Virus record (IMG/VR): IMGVR_UViG_3300025617_000067 | Location: 1 to 31,465 of that record | DNA: 31,465 bases | Source: a virus | Reading direction: 5' to 3' (one strand) | In this document: positions 19,349 to 26,492 of the stretch, one piece after another | Layout: each line of letters begins with the position of its first letter | How positions within the stretch are numbered: position 1 is the first letter of the stretch | Made by a program: the position numbers and the translations under genes | Notes under the pieces: generated by a model | Told to the model about the DNA's origin: nothing | What the model saw: the letters and a program-made list of their open reading frames with translations, nothing else | Databases searched by the model: none

Positions 19349-19560
19349 CTATAATATATGATAGGTTGGACTCTGTGAATACCAACAACCTTTTGTAGAG
19401 CCACGCTCAAATCCAGGAACTTCATATTAAACAGTTACGTCTAAAAATACAACTTCGTATCTCTACGCTCTTGCATTGCCACCACAGCTATGAATCAAGT
19501 TACGACCTCTACGGACCGCCATTCCTTGCACTATCTAACTTAGACCGTCGCCTAACTTAT
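19315..19560 (-). ncRNA. Candidate phage non-coding RNA, about 246 nt
   Basis: This gap has no convincing gene but is framed like a small-RNA gene. A sigma70-like promoter with extended -10 (19567-19594) would start transcription near 19560, and an intrinsic terminator ends it near 19315. The minus-strand RNA offers local hairpins: CGTA-GAGA-TACG, a GNRA loop (19456-19467); GAGC-GTG-GCTC (19398-19408); and GTTGG/CCAAC (19365-19386). CTCTAC at 19395-19400 could pair with either of two GTAGAG copies (19507-19512, 19461-19466). No tRNA, RNase P, SRP or tmRNA signature was recognised. A 19-codon frame (19463-19522) lies inside but has no spaced ribosome-binding site. Alternatives are a long untranslated 3' region of the cold-shock gene or a small peptide gene. 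Confidence 0.55.
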
Positions 19561-19566
19561 GTACTT

Positions 19567-19594
19567 AATATAACATATATAAAACAGAAGTCAA
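19567..19594 (-). promoter_or_regulatory. Sigma70-type promoter with extended -10
   Basis: Minus-strand TTGACT (19589-19594), a 16-base spacer and TATATT (19567-19572) preceded by TGT form a near-consensus host-type promoter. Its -35 box overlaps the stop codon of the cold-shock-like gene. It differs from the late-type motifs used elsewhere in the window. Confidence 0.65.
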
Positions 19595-19800
19595 GACTTT
19601 TTTTCAATTTTTTTTATAGTTTCTGCGTATCTTCTACCATTTTTTTCAATCCACGAATATTCAACTTTGTCGCCTAACACAAAATTGTAGTCTACTGTTT
19701 CAAAGAATACATCTTGTCGTTGAACTTTCCATTGATCAGGTAGTATAGTACCATATTTTTTACGTTTACTAAATTTAATAATTGTTCCAGTGTTTTCCAT
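19591..19800 (-). CDS. Cold-shock-domain-like protein, 69 aa
   Basis: The start ATG at 19800 has TTGGAG five bases upstream. The sequence aligns by eye with CspA-type proteins over its whole length: TGTIIKF (residues 4-10) matches TGIVKWF; KKYGTILPD (14-22) takes the place of the RNP1 segment KGFGFITPD; DVFFET (30-35) that of the RNP2 segment DVFVHF; then GDKVEYSW (43-50) and a basic tail. The RNP1 and RNP2 aromatic residues are only partly kept, so it is a divergent member. Family members bind single-stranded RNA or DNA and melt RNA structure. The gene stands between the gp23 terminator and a candidate ncRNA with which it shares a terminator. The role in infection is unknown; RNA chaperone is the natural guess. 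Confidence 0.75.
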   Translation of the reverse strand: MENTGTIIKFSKRKKYGTILPDQWKVQRQDVFFETVDYNFVLGDKVEYSWIEKNGRRYAETIKKIEKKS

Positions 19801-19818
19801 AACATCTCCAATACAATG

Positions 19819-19826
19819 TACTTATC
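19819..19826 (-). promoter_or_regulatory. Late promoter-like GATAAGTA(C) for the cold-shock gene
   Basis: Minus-strand GATAAGTAC differs by one base from the GATAAATAC seen at 19285. It begins four bases after the gp23 terminator stem and lies 18 bases before the ATG at 19800. The leader would be very short. Confidence 0.35.
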
Positions 19827-19854
19827 ACAAAAATAGGCCCCGGAGGGCCTATTT
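19825..19854 (-). terminator. Strong terminator after gp23
   Basis: The minus-strand stem AAATAGGCCC/GGGCCTATTT closes on TCCG, a UNCG-type stable tetraloop, and runs into TTTTTG. It sits 20 bases after the gp23 stop codon and would end the head-gene transcript. Confidence 0.85.
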
Positions 19855-19873
19855 CTAATACATGTTTCTAGCC

Positions 19874-21046
19874 TTAGCTGAATGATACGTTTGAAACGCT
19901 TACACGAGCTAGGTAATCAGCAGCATTGCCAAGCGACGATGCTGTGTTGTTTAGCTCAACATAACCGTAACGTGTCATGAAGCTTACTACTGGCTCAAAC
20001 GATGTTGGATCTAGTACAACACCTGAACTCATTAGTGGGATGTATGGGCAATAGAACGCTGCTGCGTCTGATTCCGAAGAACCTTTATAACCAATTAGTA
20101 CATCTTTGCTGTCCGAAGCATATGTGTTTACATACACTTTCATTGCATTGTTCAATGTACCAACCATTTTAGTGTTAGTTGGTGCTTCAAATGTGCCTTC
20201 AGTTGTACGTGCAAACGCTGAAGTTGTTGCAGATTGTAGAACTGTTAATGTGTGTGGTGACACAACAGCCCAGTTACCTGCGCCACGGCGTGTACGCTGT
20301 GCGATTTTGTTTGATGCACGGTTGATCATAACTGCTAATGCAGCATGTTCGTCACCAACAAAAGTAGCTGTACCACTAACAGCAGCTTGGTCAAACTGTA
20401 CGTCTGATTCAGCTGAACCTGCTAGGCTGTATAGAGATGCTAGGACCTCTTGGTCGATTTCAGCAGTAATCTCTTGTGCTAGTGCAGCCATGATTTCTGC
20501 TTCTACGTCGATACCGTGCTGTGACTGCGCATCCTGAGCAGCTTCAAAAGTCCAACGTGCTGATAGCTTACGTGTTTTAGCTTCAACAGTTTGCTTTAGT
20601 ACTTGGATACTTAGTTTGTTACCAGCTGTACCTTCCATTGCCGCAGTTGCATTTGCTCTACCTGCGTCTGAACCAGCTTCGTCACCTGAGTAACCGATAG
20701 CTAGTTTGAATGGACTTAGTGCTTCTTCACCCGCTGTTGCATCGTCAGCTGTGTCGCTATAACGAACGCGAAGTGTGTGAATCTGACCAACTGGGCCAGT
20801 CATTGGTTGTACACCAACAATCTCGTTTGCGATGACAGTTGGCATCACACGTCTGATTACTGGGAGGATAACACGGTTAAGTGTTGCGATATTACCGGCA
20901 GATGTAGCACCAGCAGTTGCAGTCTCCATCAAATACCTACGGGTATTTTCAAGTGTTGAAGACATTACTGCTTTCTTTGTGCCTTGTAGGCCTTCAAGAA
21001 GTGCGCTTTTTGTATCGTGCCAGCGACTTTCTAGTAGTTCTGACAT
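19874..21046 (-). CDS. 23: Major capsid protein gp23 (390 aa)
   Basis: The main shell protein of the head. Residues 57-89 (NRVILPVIRRVMPTVIANEI, continuing VGVQPMTGPVGQI) are the hallmark gp23 block; WTFEAAQDAQSQHG and EAEIMAALAQEITAEIDQEV follow. The start ATG at 21046 has AGGAG upstream. The N-terminal 40 residues look like the peptide removed by gp21; LME at 39-41 fits the (L/I)xE cleavage pattern. At 390 aa it is clearly shorter than T4 gp23 (521 aa), mostly in the region between residues 100 and 150, where T4 has its insertion domain. It lies 14 bases after gp22 and ends before a strong terminator. No gp24-like vertex gene follows. Confidence 0.97.
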   Translation of the reverse strand: MSELLESRWHDTKSALLEGLQGTKKAVMSSTLENTRRYLMETATAGATSAGNIATLNRVILPVIRRVMPTVIANEIVGVQPMTGPVGQIHTLRVRYSDTADDATAGEEALSPFKLAIGYSGDEAGSDAGRANATAAMEGTAGNKLSIQVLKQTVEAKTRKLSARWTFEAAQDAQSQHGIDVEAEIMAALAQEITAEIDQEVLASLYSLAGSAESDVQFDQAAVSGTATFVGDEHAALAVMINRASNKIAQRTRRGAGNWAVVSPHTLTVLQSATTSAFARTTEGTFEAPTNTKMVGTLNNAMKVYVNTYASDSKDVLIGYKGSSESDAAAFYCPYIPLMSSGVVLDPTSFEPVVSFMTRYGYVELNNTASSLGNAADYLARVSVSNVSFS

Positions 21047-21057
21047 TGGTTTCTCCT

Positions 21058-21065
21058 TATTTATA
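21058..21065 (-). promoter_or_regulatory. 23: Perfect TATAAATA at the gp22-gp23 junction
   Basis: Minus-strand CTATAAATAAGGAG places an exact T4 late core just before the gp23 ribosome-binding site, overlapping the gp22 stop codon. A start six bases downstream would cut into the AGGAG, so use as a promoter is uncertain. Confidence 0.35.
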
Positions 21066-22161
21066 GTCCAGCTAAACGCTTAATATCAACTACTTTGTTG
21101 TTATCTACGTTTGCTTGTATGTCATTTGTTTGTGTTTGCACACGGTTGCCTGTTATTTCTTTTGCCTCTGCCAATACTGCCTTCTTCTTTGCTGGAGATT
21201 TACCGTCAATAACTGCCGGTAGATACTTGTCAAACGATTCACGAAGTTTCTTCGTTTGTACAGATTCCAGTAAGTCCATCATAATTCCTTTCTGATCCTT
21301 GCTTAAAGGCCCAGTAAGTTCGCTAATAATATCGTTACGTGCAATTGACTCATTAATCATTTTGATTTTTTTGTCTTGTGCTTCTGCAAGATTTATTGCT
21401 TTTGCCGCAGCTTCACGTGCTTCTACTATTTGTCTGTCTTTTGTGTTAACAACTTTTAATAGTTTAGCTGTTTCCGACTTCTCATTTAGTAAGCTATGTG
21501 TATATTCGTTGCTAAATGCTTCGAATATTTTGCGACCAAAGTCATTTTTACGTGCGCTATCAATATCTTCTTTAAGTGACGAAATTTCTTTTTTAAGACC
21601 TTTCGAAACAGTTTCTGATACTAATGTAGCACTTTTTTTGATAAAGTCTGACTTAACTTTATCAATTTGAGCTTTGCCTTCACGTACTAAACGTACTTTT
21701 GTTTCGGCAAGATCTTTTTTATCTTCATAAAACTCTGCAAGTTCTTTTGCAAGAGACTCAACTACAAATTCTTCCATAGCAATAAACTTGTCAGCCATTG
21801 CTTTTTGATCCGAGTGTAGTTCTGTTACTTCTTTTTTCAACGATTCTAATACAAAATCTTTTAATAGATTTGCATTTTCACGCTGTGCAACAGCGAATTT
21901 AGCTTTTGCTTCTGCAAGTTGTTTACGATCATCTTGGAATTCTGCAATTTCTTCAGCTAGTTTTTCACTAACCAATGAATCAATTGCTTCAACCATAGTT
22001 TGCTTGTCGTGTTCATACTTCCCTGCAAACTCTTCACGTAATTCAGCAGTAACAGAAAGGCGATTTTCTTTCACCTTAGCGTTCCAAGCCTCTTCAAGTT
22101 CTGTGCGAACTTCTTCTGAAATAGCAGTGTTTTCAAAGAGTGATTTCAGTGCATCATTCAT
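21061..22161 (-). CDS. 22: Prohead scaffold protein gp22 (366 aa)
   Basis: The internal scaffold around which gp23 assembles; it is later degraded by gp21. The start is set at ATG 22161 because AAGGAG lies six bases upstream; a longer GTG-started reading to 22179 would place that site inside the gene. The protein is almost wholly charged and helical, with repeated Lys/Glu coiled-coil segments (AEEIAEFQDDRKQLAEAKAK; KELAEFYEDKKDLAETK). A conserved core FGRKIFEAFSNEY lies near residue 205-217, and the ending VVDIKRLAGL is typical of gp22. It contains (L/I)xE sites suited to gp21 cleavage. It is 14 bases from both gp21 and gp23. Confidence 0.93.
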   Translation of the reverse strand: MNDALKSLFENTAISEEVRTELEEAWNAKVKENRLSVTAELREEFAGKYEHDKQTMVEAIDSLVSEKLAEEIAEFQDDRKQLAEAKAKFAVAQRENANLLKDFVLESLKKEVTELHSDQKAMADKFIAMEEFVVESLAKELAEFYEDKKDLAETKVRLVREGKAQIDKVKSDFIKKSATLVSETVSKGLKKEISSLKEDIDSARKNDFGRKIFEAFSNEYTHSLLNEKSETAKLLKVVNTKDRQIVEAREAAAKAINLAEAQDKKIKMINESIARNDIISELTGPLSKDQKGIMMDLLESVQTKKLRESFDKYLPAVIDGKSPAKKKAVLAEAKEITGNRVQTQTNDIQANVDNNKVVDIKRLAGL

Positions 22162-22175
22162 TTCTTTCTCCTTGG

Positions 22176-22799
22176 TCACTGGAGTTTGCTTATTATATCT
22201 AATAAGCTCTCTTTAATGTATTTTTGTGCCTTTTTATCGCCTTGTACTTCCCTAGCTGTGTGGAACGCCTTTAATCCACCTTTGGTGTTCATAAGATGTT
22301 CATATATTGGTGTTGGATATGCACCGGGGGCGCTGGGCTGAGCCACAACGTCCACGGTGATTATTTCAAAATCAGTTACTTCTCCTGATCCATCTTCTTT
22401 TACATTGCCCGACCCCCTTGAAGAAACACCTAGTTTAACTCCGCTTTCAAGCATTGTTTTAACTAGTTGTCCCATTGGAGTAGGCAAGATTTTTAACTTG
22501 CCATAACCGTTTGGCCCATCCATCCACATTTCGCTGATCATGTGACTCACTCGGTCCAAGTTAATGTTAAGTCCATCTGGATGATCTACTTCACCTAACA
22601 CTGAGTAGCCACCACTAATTTGTTCGTTGAGTGTGGTGACAGCCCTGCCAATCTCGTTAACGGGATAAACACGCTGATTTGCGTTGCGTACTCCGCCTTG
22701 AATGCAAATACCTTTCATAAAAAGATCTTTGCCTTCATTAGCAGACTCAACAACAATCTTAGCTTGGTCGAAACTCAAATGTTCGTTTAGTAAATTCAT
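22176..22799 (-). CDS. 21: Prohead core protease gp21 (207 aa)
   Basis: Serine protease (peptidase S77 type) that matures the prohead by cutting core and capsid proteins. GGYSVLGEVDHP carries the catalytic His73, and GVKLGVSSRGSG the catalytic serine at 126 or 127; TVDVVAQPSAPGA follows in the conserved place. The length is close to T4 gp21 (212 aa). The ATG at 22799 follows AAGGA seven bases upstream. The C-terminal half (KAFHTAREVQGDKKAQKYIK) is basic and helical. It lies 14 bases downstream of the acidic core gene and 14 bases before gp22, in T4 order. Confidence 0.95.
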   Translation of the reverse strand: MNLLNEHLSFDQAKIVVESANEGKDLFMKGICIQGGVRNANQRVYPVNEIGRAVTTLNEQISGGYSVLGEVDHPDGLNINLDRVSHMISEMWMDGPNGYGKLKILPTPMGQLVKTMLESGVKLGVSSRGSGNVKEDGSGEVTDFEIITVDVVAQPSAPGAYPTPIYEHLMNTKGGLKAFHTAREVQGDKKAQKYIKESLLDIISKLQ

Positions 22800-22813
22800 A
22801 CTTCAGTCCTTAA

Positions 22814-23764
22814 TTACTTTGCTCTTTTAGGAGCACCATTTAGCATTGAACCTGCTGACTTGTCGTCTGCGCCGTTCATTGCTGGTTTAGTAGCATTTGT
22901 CATTGACTTTGATGCTTTACCGCCTGGTTTATTTACATTACCCATGTCGTCAGTTTTTGGTGCTGCTGCTTTGCCGCCAGCTTCGTCTGCTGAACTTTGT
23001 GCAATATTACCTACTGTGCCGCCCATGTCGTTTTTACCTGCAACTGCTGACTTTGTACCGTTTGTACCAGTGTCGCCCATTGATGCAGTTACTTTTTCTA
23101 CATACTCGCGCATTGTTTCAGTTTGTGATTTTTCACCTTCTTCAACTTCTTCGTCGGTTGCTTCTTCAACTTCTTCGTCAGTTGCTTCAAACGCTTCCAT
23201 TTCGTCGTCGTCTTCGCCTTCTTCTGAATCCATGTCCATTGGCATTTCGTCGTCGCCGCCCATGTCATCATCTGCTGGTGCTTCATCGTCGCCCATCATT
23301 GCGTCAAATTCTGCTTTTAGTTCGTCTAGCATATCTTCGATGTCTGTTAAACGATCTTCTACATCGCCTTCGCCTTCTTCATCGTCCATGCCCATGTCGT
23401 CCATGCCCATGTCGTCCATGCCTGGCTCTTCTTCGCCACCCATGTCTGGCATTTCGATAGCACCTGCTAATTCGTCTGCTGGATCTGCTTCATCAAAAAA
23501 CGATTCGTCAACTTCTTCATCAGCTTCGTCTAATTCTTCTTCCGACTCATCAACTTCTTCATCAGTTGCTTCGTCTAAATCTTCTTCTGATTCATCTACT
23601 TCTTCGTCAGTTGTTTCTTCAACTTCTTCTTCGTCTTCTAGTAGTGATTCGTAAATGTCACGTGATTTTTCTACCACGATTTCATGGAAAAGCTCTTCTG
23701 CACCCGCACGGTCTTCGTTTACTAGGCGCTCAAGCATTTCTTCAAACTTGTTGCGTTCAGTCAT
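22814..23764 (-). CDS. Acidic prohead core protein (gp68-position), 316 aa
   Basis: It sits between the gp20-proximal small genes and gp21, where T4 has core proteins gp67 and gp68. The N-terminus MTERNKFEEMLERLVNEDRA resembles a gp68-type start. The remainder is strongly acidic: repeated (T/S)DEEV(D/E)E units at about residues 52-90 and 195-215, tandem GMDDM repeats near 113-127, one helical segment RLTDIEDMLDELKAEFDAMM, and a Gly/Lys/Asn-rich tail ending APKRAK. It is about twice the length of T4 gp68 (141 aa). Its low complexity suits an internal core filler cleaved by gp21. The ATG at 23764 follows AAAGGAG. The antisense strand reads as a long Ser-rich frame, which is a shadow. Confidence 0.8.
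   Translation of the reverse strand: MTERNKFEEMLERLVNEDRAGAEELFHEIVVEKSRDIYESLLEDEEEVEETTDEEVDESEEDLDEATDEEVDESEEELDEADEEVDESFFDEADPADELAGAIEMPDMGGEEEPGMDDMGMDDMGMDDEEGEGDVEDRLTDIEDMLDELKAEFDAMMGDDEAPADDDMGGDDEMPMDMDSEEGEDDDEMEAFEATDEEVEEATDEEVEEGEKSQTETMREYVEKVTASMGDTGTNGTKSAVAGKNDMGGTVGNIAQSSADEAGGKAAAPKTDDMGNVNKPGGKASKSMTNATKPAMNGADDKSAGSMLNGAPKRAK
23386..23430 (-). repeat. 15-bp coding tandem repeat (GMDDM)
   Basis: The plus-strand unit catgcccatgtcgtc recurs two to three times in tandem within the acidic core gene, giving GMDDM repeats. Such a tract could change length by slippage without breaking the frame. Confidence 0.7.
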
Positions 23765-23800
23765 GTTTTTCTCCTTTGATTGTTACAAGGCTGTCTATTG

Positions 23801-23808
23801 TATTTACT
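23801..23808 (-). promoter_or_regulatory. Late promoter-like AGTAAATA(C)
   Basis: Minus-strand GAGTAAATACAATAG resembles the TATAAATAC core at six of eight bases. It lies 35 bases past a hairpin and 37 bases before the ATG of the acidic core gene, so it could start a core-gp21-gp22-gp23 transcript. Confidence 0.4.
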
Positions 23809-23839
23809 CTTTTTAGAAAATATACGTGTAAAATGGTGT

Positions 23840-23869
23840 AAAAGCACGCCGTTTTTAAACGGGAAGTGC
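23840..23869 (-). terminator. Imperfect hairpin after the 202-aa gene
   Basis: On the minus strand GCAC/GTGC and CCGTT/AACGG pair with a small internal loop, the stop codon lies at the apex, and TTTT follows. Weak as an intrinsic terminator, but placed like the other unit ends. Confidence 0.4.
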
Positions 23870-24463
23870 CTTTAAGCTGAATTTTTGAATAAATTCAGGA
23901 ATAGTTTGATGATATAAATTTTGTAAATCTTTTAGTTGATCAGGAACAAATCCCCTATTGTTTGCAGTTATTCTAATGTATTTAGTTCTAGGATTAGTAT
24001 TAATAGTCATTGTAGTTTGTCTTACCCAATTACCATAATACGTTGCTCGTTCATCTGATCGTTTATAATTTTTTGTATCAGCAAACATATTATTTAATTT
24101 GTCGTTATTATCGCCAATTCCCAAATAATCAAAACCTAATATGTATATTGTTTTATATTTGTGTGTACTAGCTAACCATAATGCTGTAGGACCGCTACTC
24201 CATCCTTTATTAGGATTAAGTAAATTTAAATCTTCAACTGCTTGAGAATATTTGTTAGGATTAGTATATACAGGATGCTGTTTGTGATAGTTACTATTTG
24301 CAATTTCCATTACCATTTTTGTGTCTACAGCTATTAAATGATCAACAGCACATTCTCTATAAACTGCATTACAAGCGTAAACAGGTCCGTGTTCTTTTAA
24401 ATTAGGGATAGATATCTGTTGCCTGCTTGTACCATTGCCAAGCACAAATGCTATTTCTGACAT
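23855..24463 (-). CDS. Rossmann-type protein resembling MptE/GT42 family, 202 aa
   Basis: It begins EIAFVLGNGTSRQ (residues 3-15), a nucleotide-binding-like loop, followed by GPVYACNAVYREC (26-38), HLIAVD (42-47), and GPTALWLASTHKYKTIYILG then FDYLG (91-115). This order (GNGxS, CNxxY, GxxALxxA...KxIYxLGxD) resembles CST-I-type sialyltransferases of family GT42 and MptE-like/DUF115 proteins, which use nucleotide-linked donors. The match is by motif only. The ATG overlaps the stop of the 83-aa gene by one base (TAATG, 24461-24465), implying translational coupling. A sugar- or nucleotide-handling enzyme inside the head operon is unexpected; it may modify a virion protein or be a degenerate structural homologue. 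Confidence 0.75.
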   Translation of the reverse strand: MSEIAFVLGNGTSRQQISIPNLKEHGPVYACNAVYRECAVDHLIAVDTKMVMEIANSNYHKQHPVYTNPNKYSQAVEDLNLLNPNKGWSSGPTALWLASTHKYKTIYILGFDYLGIGDNNDKLNNMFADTKNYKRSDERATYYGNWVRQTTMTINTNPRTKYIRITANNRGFVPDQLKDLQNLYHQTIPEFIQKFSLKALPV

Positions 24464-24714
24464 TATAGTCCGCCGGTGGCTGCTGCTTGCGCTGCTATTC
24501 CGTACATCTGTTTTACAAAGTTTAATTCTTCTGCGTGTTCTTCGCGCTTTTGATCACTAGCTTTACGCACTTTGTTAATATCTTTAAGTGTAAGTTTAGC
24601 TTTTCTAGTATCTGACATCTGTATTATACTTTTGTCATCGCGAGCATCGTACCTACCGTTATCAGTAGGTTCTAGTGTTTCGTCATCAAAGTAAAACAAT
24701 TCTCTTAATATCAT
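24463..24714 (-). CDS. Small conserved protein after gp20 (gp67-position), 83 aa
   Basis: A charged, helical protein: MILRELFYFDDETLEP, then a conserved-looking block SDTRKAKLTLKDINKVRKAS (residues 34-53) and a C-terminal coiled stretch EELNFVKQMYGIAAQAA. It lies 17 bases after gp20, where T4 encodes core protein gp67 (80 aa). Length and place agree with gp67, but I see no decisive sequence match, so identity rests on synteny. A small AAAGG precedes the ATG at 24714. The stop shares one base with the start of the 202-aa gene. Confidence 0.8.
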   Translation of the reverse strand: MILRELFYFDDETLEPTDNGRYDARDDKSIIQMSDTRKAKLTLKDINKVRKASDQKREEHAEELNFVKQMYGIAAQAAATGGL

Positions 24715-24731
24715 ATAACTATTTACCTTTA

Positions 24732-26492
24732 TTAAATTGTTTGATCCGTAGCTGCATCACCAGCAGGGGCGGCACCAAAGTCGTCACCTGTTGCTGTGTC
24801 TGGAGGAGTATCTTCGCCGCCATCGATGCCGCCAAGGTCGTCATCCATTCCAGTTTCAAGTCCGCCAAAGTCGCCACCTAAGTCGCCACCAGTTACACCA
24901 GCAGATCTCATTTCTGCACTACCTTCGGCATCAGTTGGTTGTAAGTTTTCGTCGTTTTCCTCACGCCATAGACGTTCGTTTTCGGCAATCTCTTCTTCGC
25001 TCATGCCTAGGAATCGTTTCATAGCAAATCTATTTGAAATATAAGGTATTCCGGCCATTTGCGTAAATGTTCCAATTCTATTATTATCAAGTTCGGCTTG
25101 ACGATAACTTGCAAAGTTTTGTGGAGGTTGTAATTTTAAATCAAACATAGCAAAGTCAACATTTGCACCTTTGCTACTTAAAAATAGTTTAAATTCTAAA
25201 TTAAATACTTCTTCAACCATACTTTGCAAACGTTCGCAATACTTATTAAAACGTAGTTCTTGGATATATGCTGTACCTACTCGTCCATCATTATATTGCG
25301 ATGCGCCATCATCTGCGCCTGTGGGTAGATAACTAGAAGGTATGCGTAAACCACGCACCAACTTGTTAGTAAAATACCTAAGGTCATCAATCTCTCCTAA
25401 GTTTGTACCACCTGGTAGTGTTTCAACTTTAGATCCTCTACCTTCTGCTGTTTGAGGGAAAAAGTAGTCTTCGTTGATTGACAGTGGATTATAACTACTG
25501 TCGATAACATTCTGACCGCCGCCTGTTTTACTAGGAATACGTCTTTGGTGTATTTCTGTTTTAACACGTTCCACAAACTGCATAGCAAGGTGTGATGGCA
25601 TGTTACCTACATCAACGTAGAATACTCTGCGCTCAGGCGCACGTTGAACTCGATAGATGATAATTGCATCTTCAAGCAATTCTTTTTGCTTGTATACTTT
25701 AAAAATACTTTCTAATAAACTATTACCAAACGGATAATTTCCATCTAAACCTTCGCTCATACTTAAATGAACAACATGATTAGCATCTACATATGTTTCT
25801 TTTTCACCTTGTTCAAATCTACTAGAACCGCTTGCAGGAGTACTATTGCCACCAGTTCCAAACTGATTTGTAACTTGATTGTACCCTTGTGTTCCTCCGG
25901 GGCCGTAACTGTTTTGCGTATTTAGAGGAGTGGCTTCAAGATTTTCAAAACTAAAATTGAGATTTTTAACAACATATTGTTCAGGACGTTTGCCTTCACT
26001 TTCGTTTACAATGATTTTTGTTACTTGACTAGGGTCTACGTGAAACCATTTTTGTGTTTCTGGATCTCTAATAAAGAACTGGTCACCGTATTTAAATGCA
26101 TTACGCATAACTCTAAACATACGTGTTTCAAACTGATTTAATTTACACCATTGTTTTAGATACTGTCCTAAAATTTGTATTTCGACGTTTGTTGCTTCTT
26201 TACTAAAGTTAAAAGTAAAATGTGTATCATTTTCTTTGGCTTTTTGTGTGCAAAACTCAGCAAGAATATCCAATGCAGCATTAACTTCGCTATCACTATC
26301 CATTGTATTATACTGATTATAACGTTCGATACGATTAGGAGACCCTACATATACATCAGGAAGATGGCTACTATAATTTGCTGCCGCAGGACCGATACCA
26401 GTTCCTTGTCCGCTTTTAAAACTAAACGGACTATAACTTCCGCTAGGATTGTTTCCTGTTGGTACTGGTTTAAAATGTTTTTTCCAACTCAT
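24732..26492 (-). CDS. 20: Portal vertex protein gp20 (586 aa)
   Basis: Forms the dodecameric DNA gateway and nucleates the prohead. Typical gp20 blocks are present: SPNRIERYNQYNTMDSDSEV then NAALDILAEFCTQ (residues about 51-83), FMRMRNAFKYGDQF-like FRVMRNAFKYGDQFFI, YRVQRAPERRVFYVDVGNMP, and LPGGTNLGEIDDLRYFTNKL then VRGLRIPSSYLP. Its length is about 60 residues over T4 gp20 (524 aa); the excess is a Gly/Asp-rich acidic tail after residue 510 (GGDLGGDFGGLETGMDDDLG). The ATG at 26492 overlaps the stop of the tape-measure-like gene (TAATG), with AGGA eight bases upstream. Translational coupling of tail-length and portal genes is notable. Confidence 0.97.
   Translation of the reverse strand: MSWKKHFKPVPTGNNPSGSYSPFSFKSGQGTGIGPAAANYSSHLPDVYVGSPNRIERYNQYNTMDSDSEVNAALDILAEFCTQKAKENDTHFTFNFSKEATNVEIQILGQYLKQWCKLNQFETRMFRVMRNAFKYGDQFFIRDPETQKWFHVDPSQVTKIIVNESEGKRPEQYVVKNLNFSFENLEATPLNTQNSYGPGGTQGYNQVTNQFGTGGNSTPASGSSRFEQGEKETYVDANHVVHLSMSEGLDGNYPFGNSLLESIFKVYKQKELLEDAIIIYRVQRAPERRVFYVDVGNMPSHLAMQFVERVKTEIHQRRIPSKTGGGQNVIDSSYNPLSINEDYFFPQTAEGRGSKVETLPGGTNLGEIDDLRYFTNKLVRGLRIPSSYLPTGADDGASQYNDGRVGTAYIQELRFNKYCERLQSMVEEVFNLEFKLFLSSKGANVDFAMFDLKLQPPQNFASYRQAELDNNRIGTFTQMAGIPYISNRFAMKRFLGMSEEEIAENERLWREENDENLQPTDAEGSAEMRSAGVTGGDLGGDFGGLETGMDDDLGGIDGGEDTPPDTATGDDFGAAPAGDAATDQTI

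Noticed and set aside
19349-19460. tRNA or tmRNA in the gap
   Set aside because: CTCAAATCC looks like a T loop, but no flanking T stem, acceptor stem or anticodon arm can be formed.
19471-19677. 68-aa plus-strand frame across the ncRNA and cold-shock gene
   Set aside because: No ribosome-binding site, and it crosses the promoter and the end of the minus-strand gene.
22860-23654. 264-aa plus-strand Ser-rich frame
   Set aside because: Antisense image of the Asp/Glu codons of the acidic core gene.
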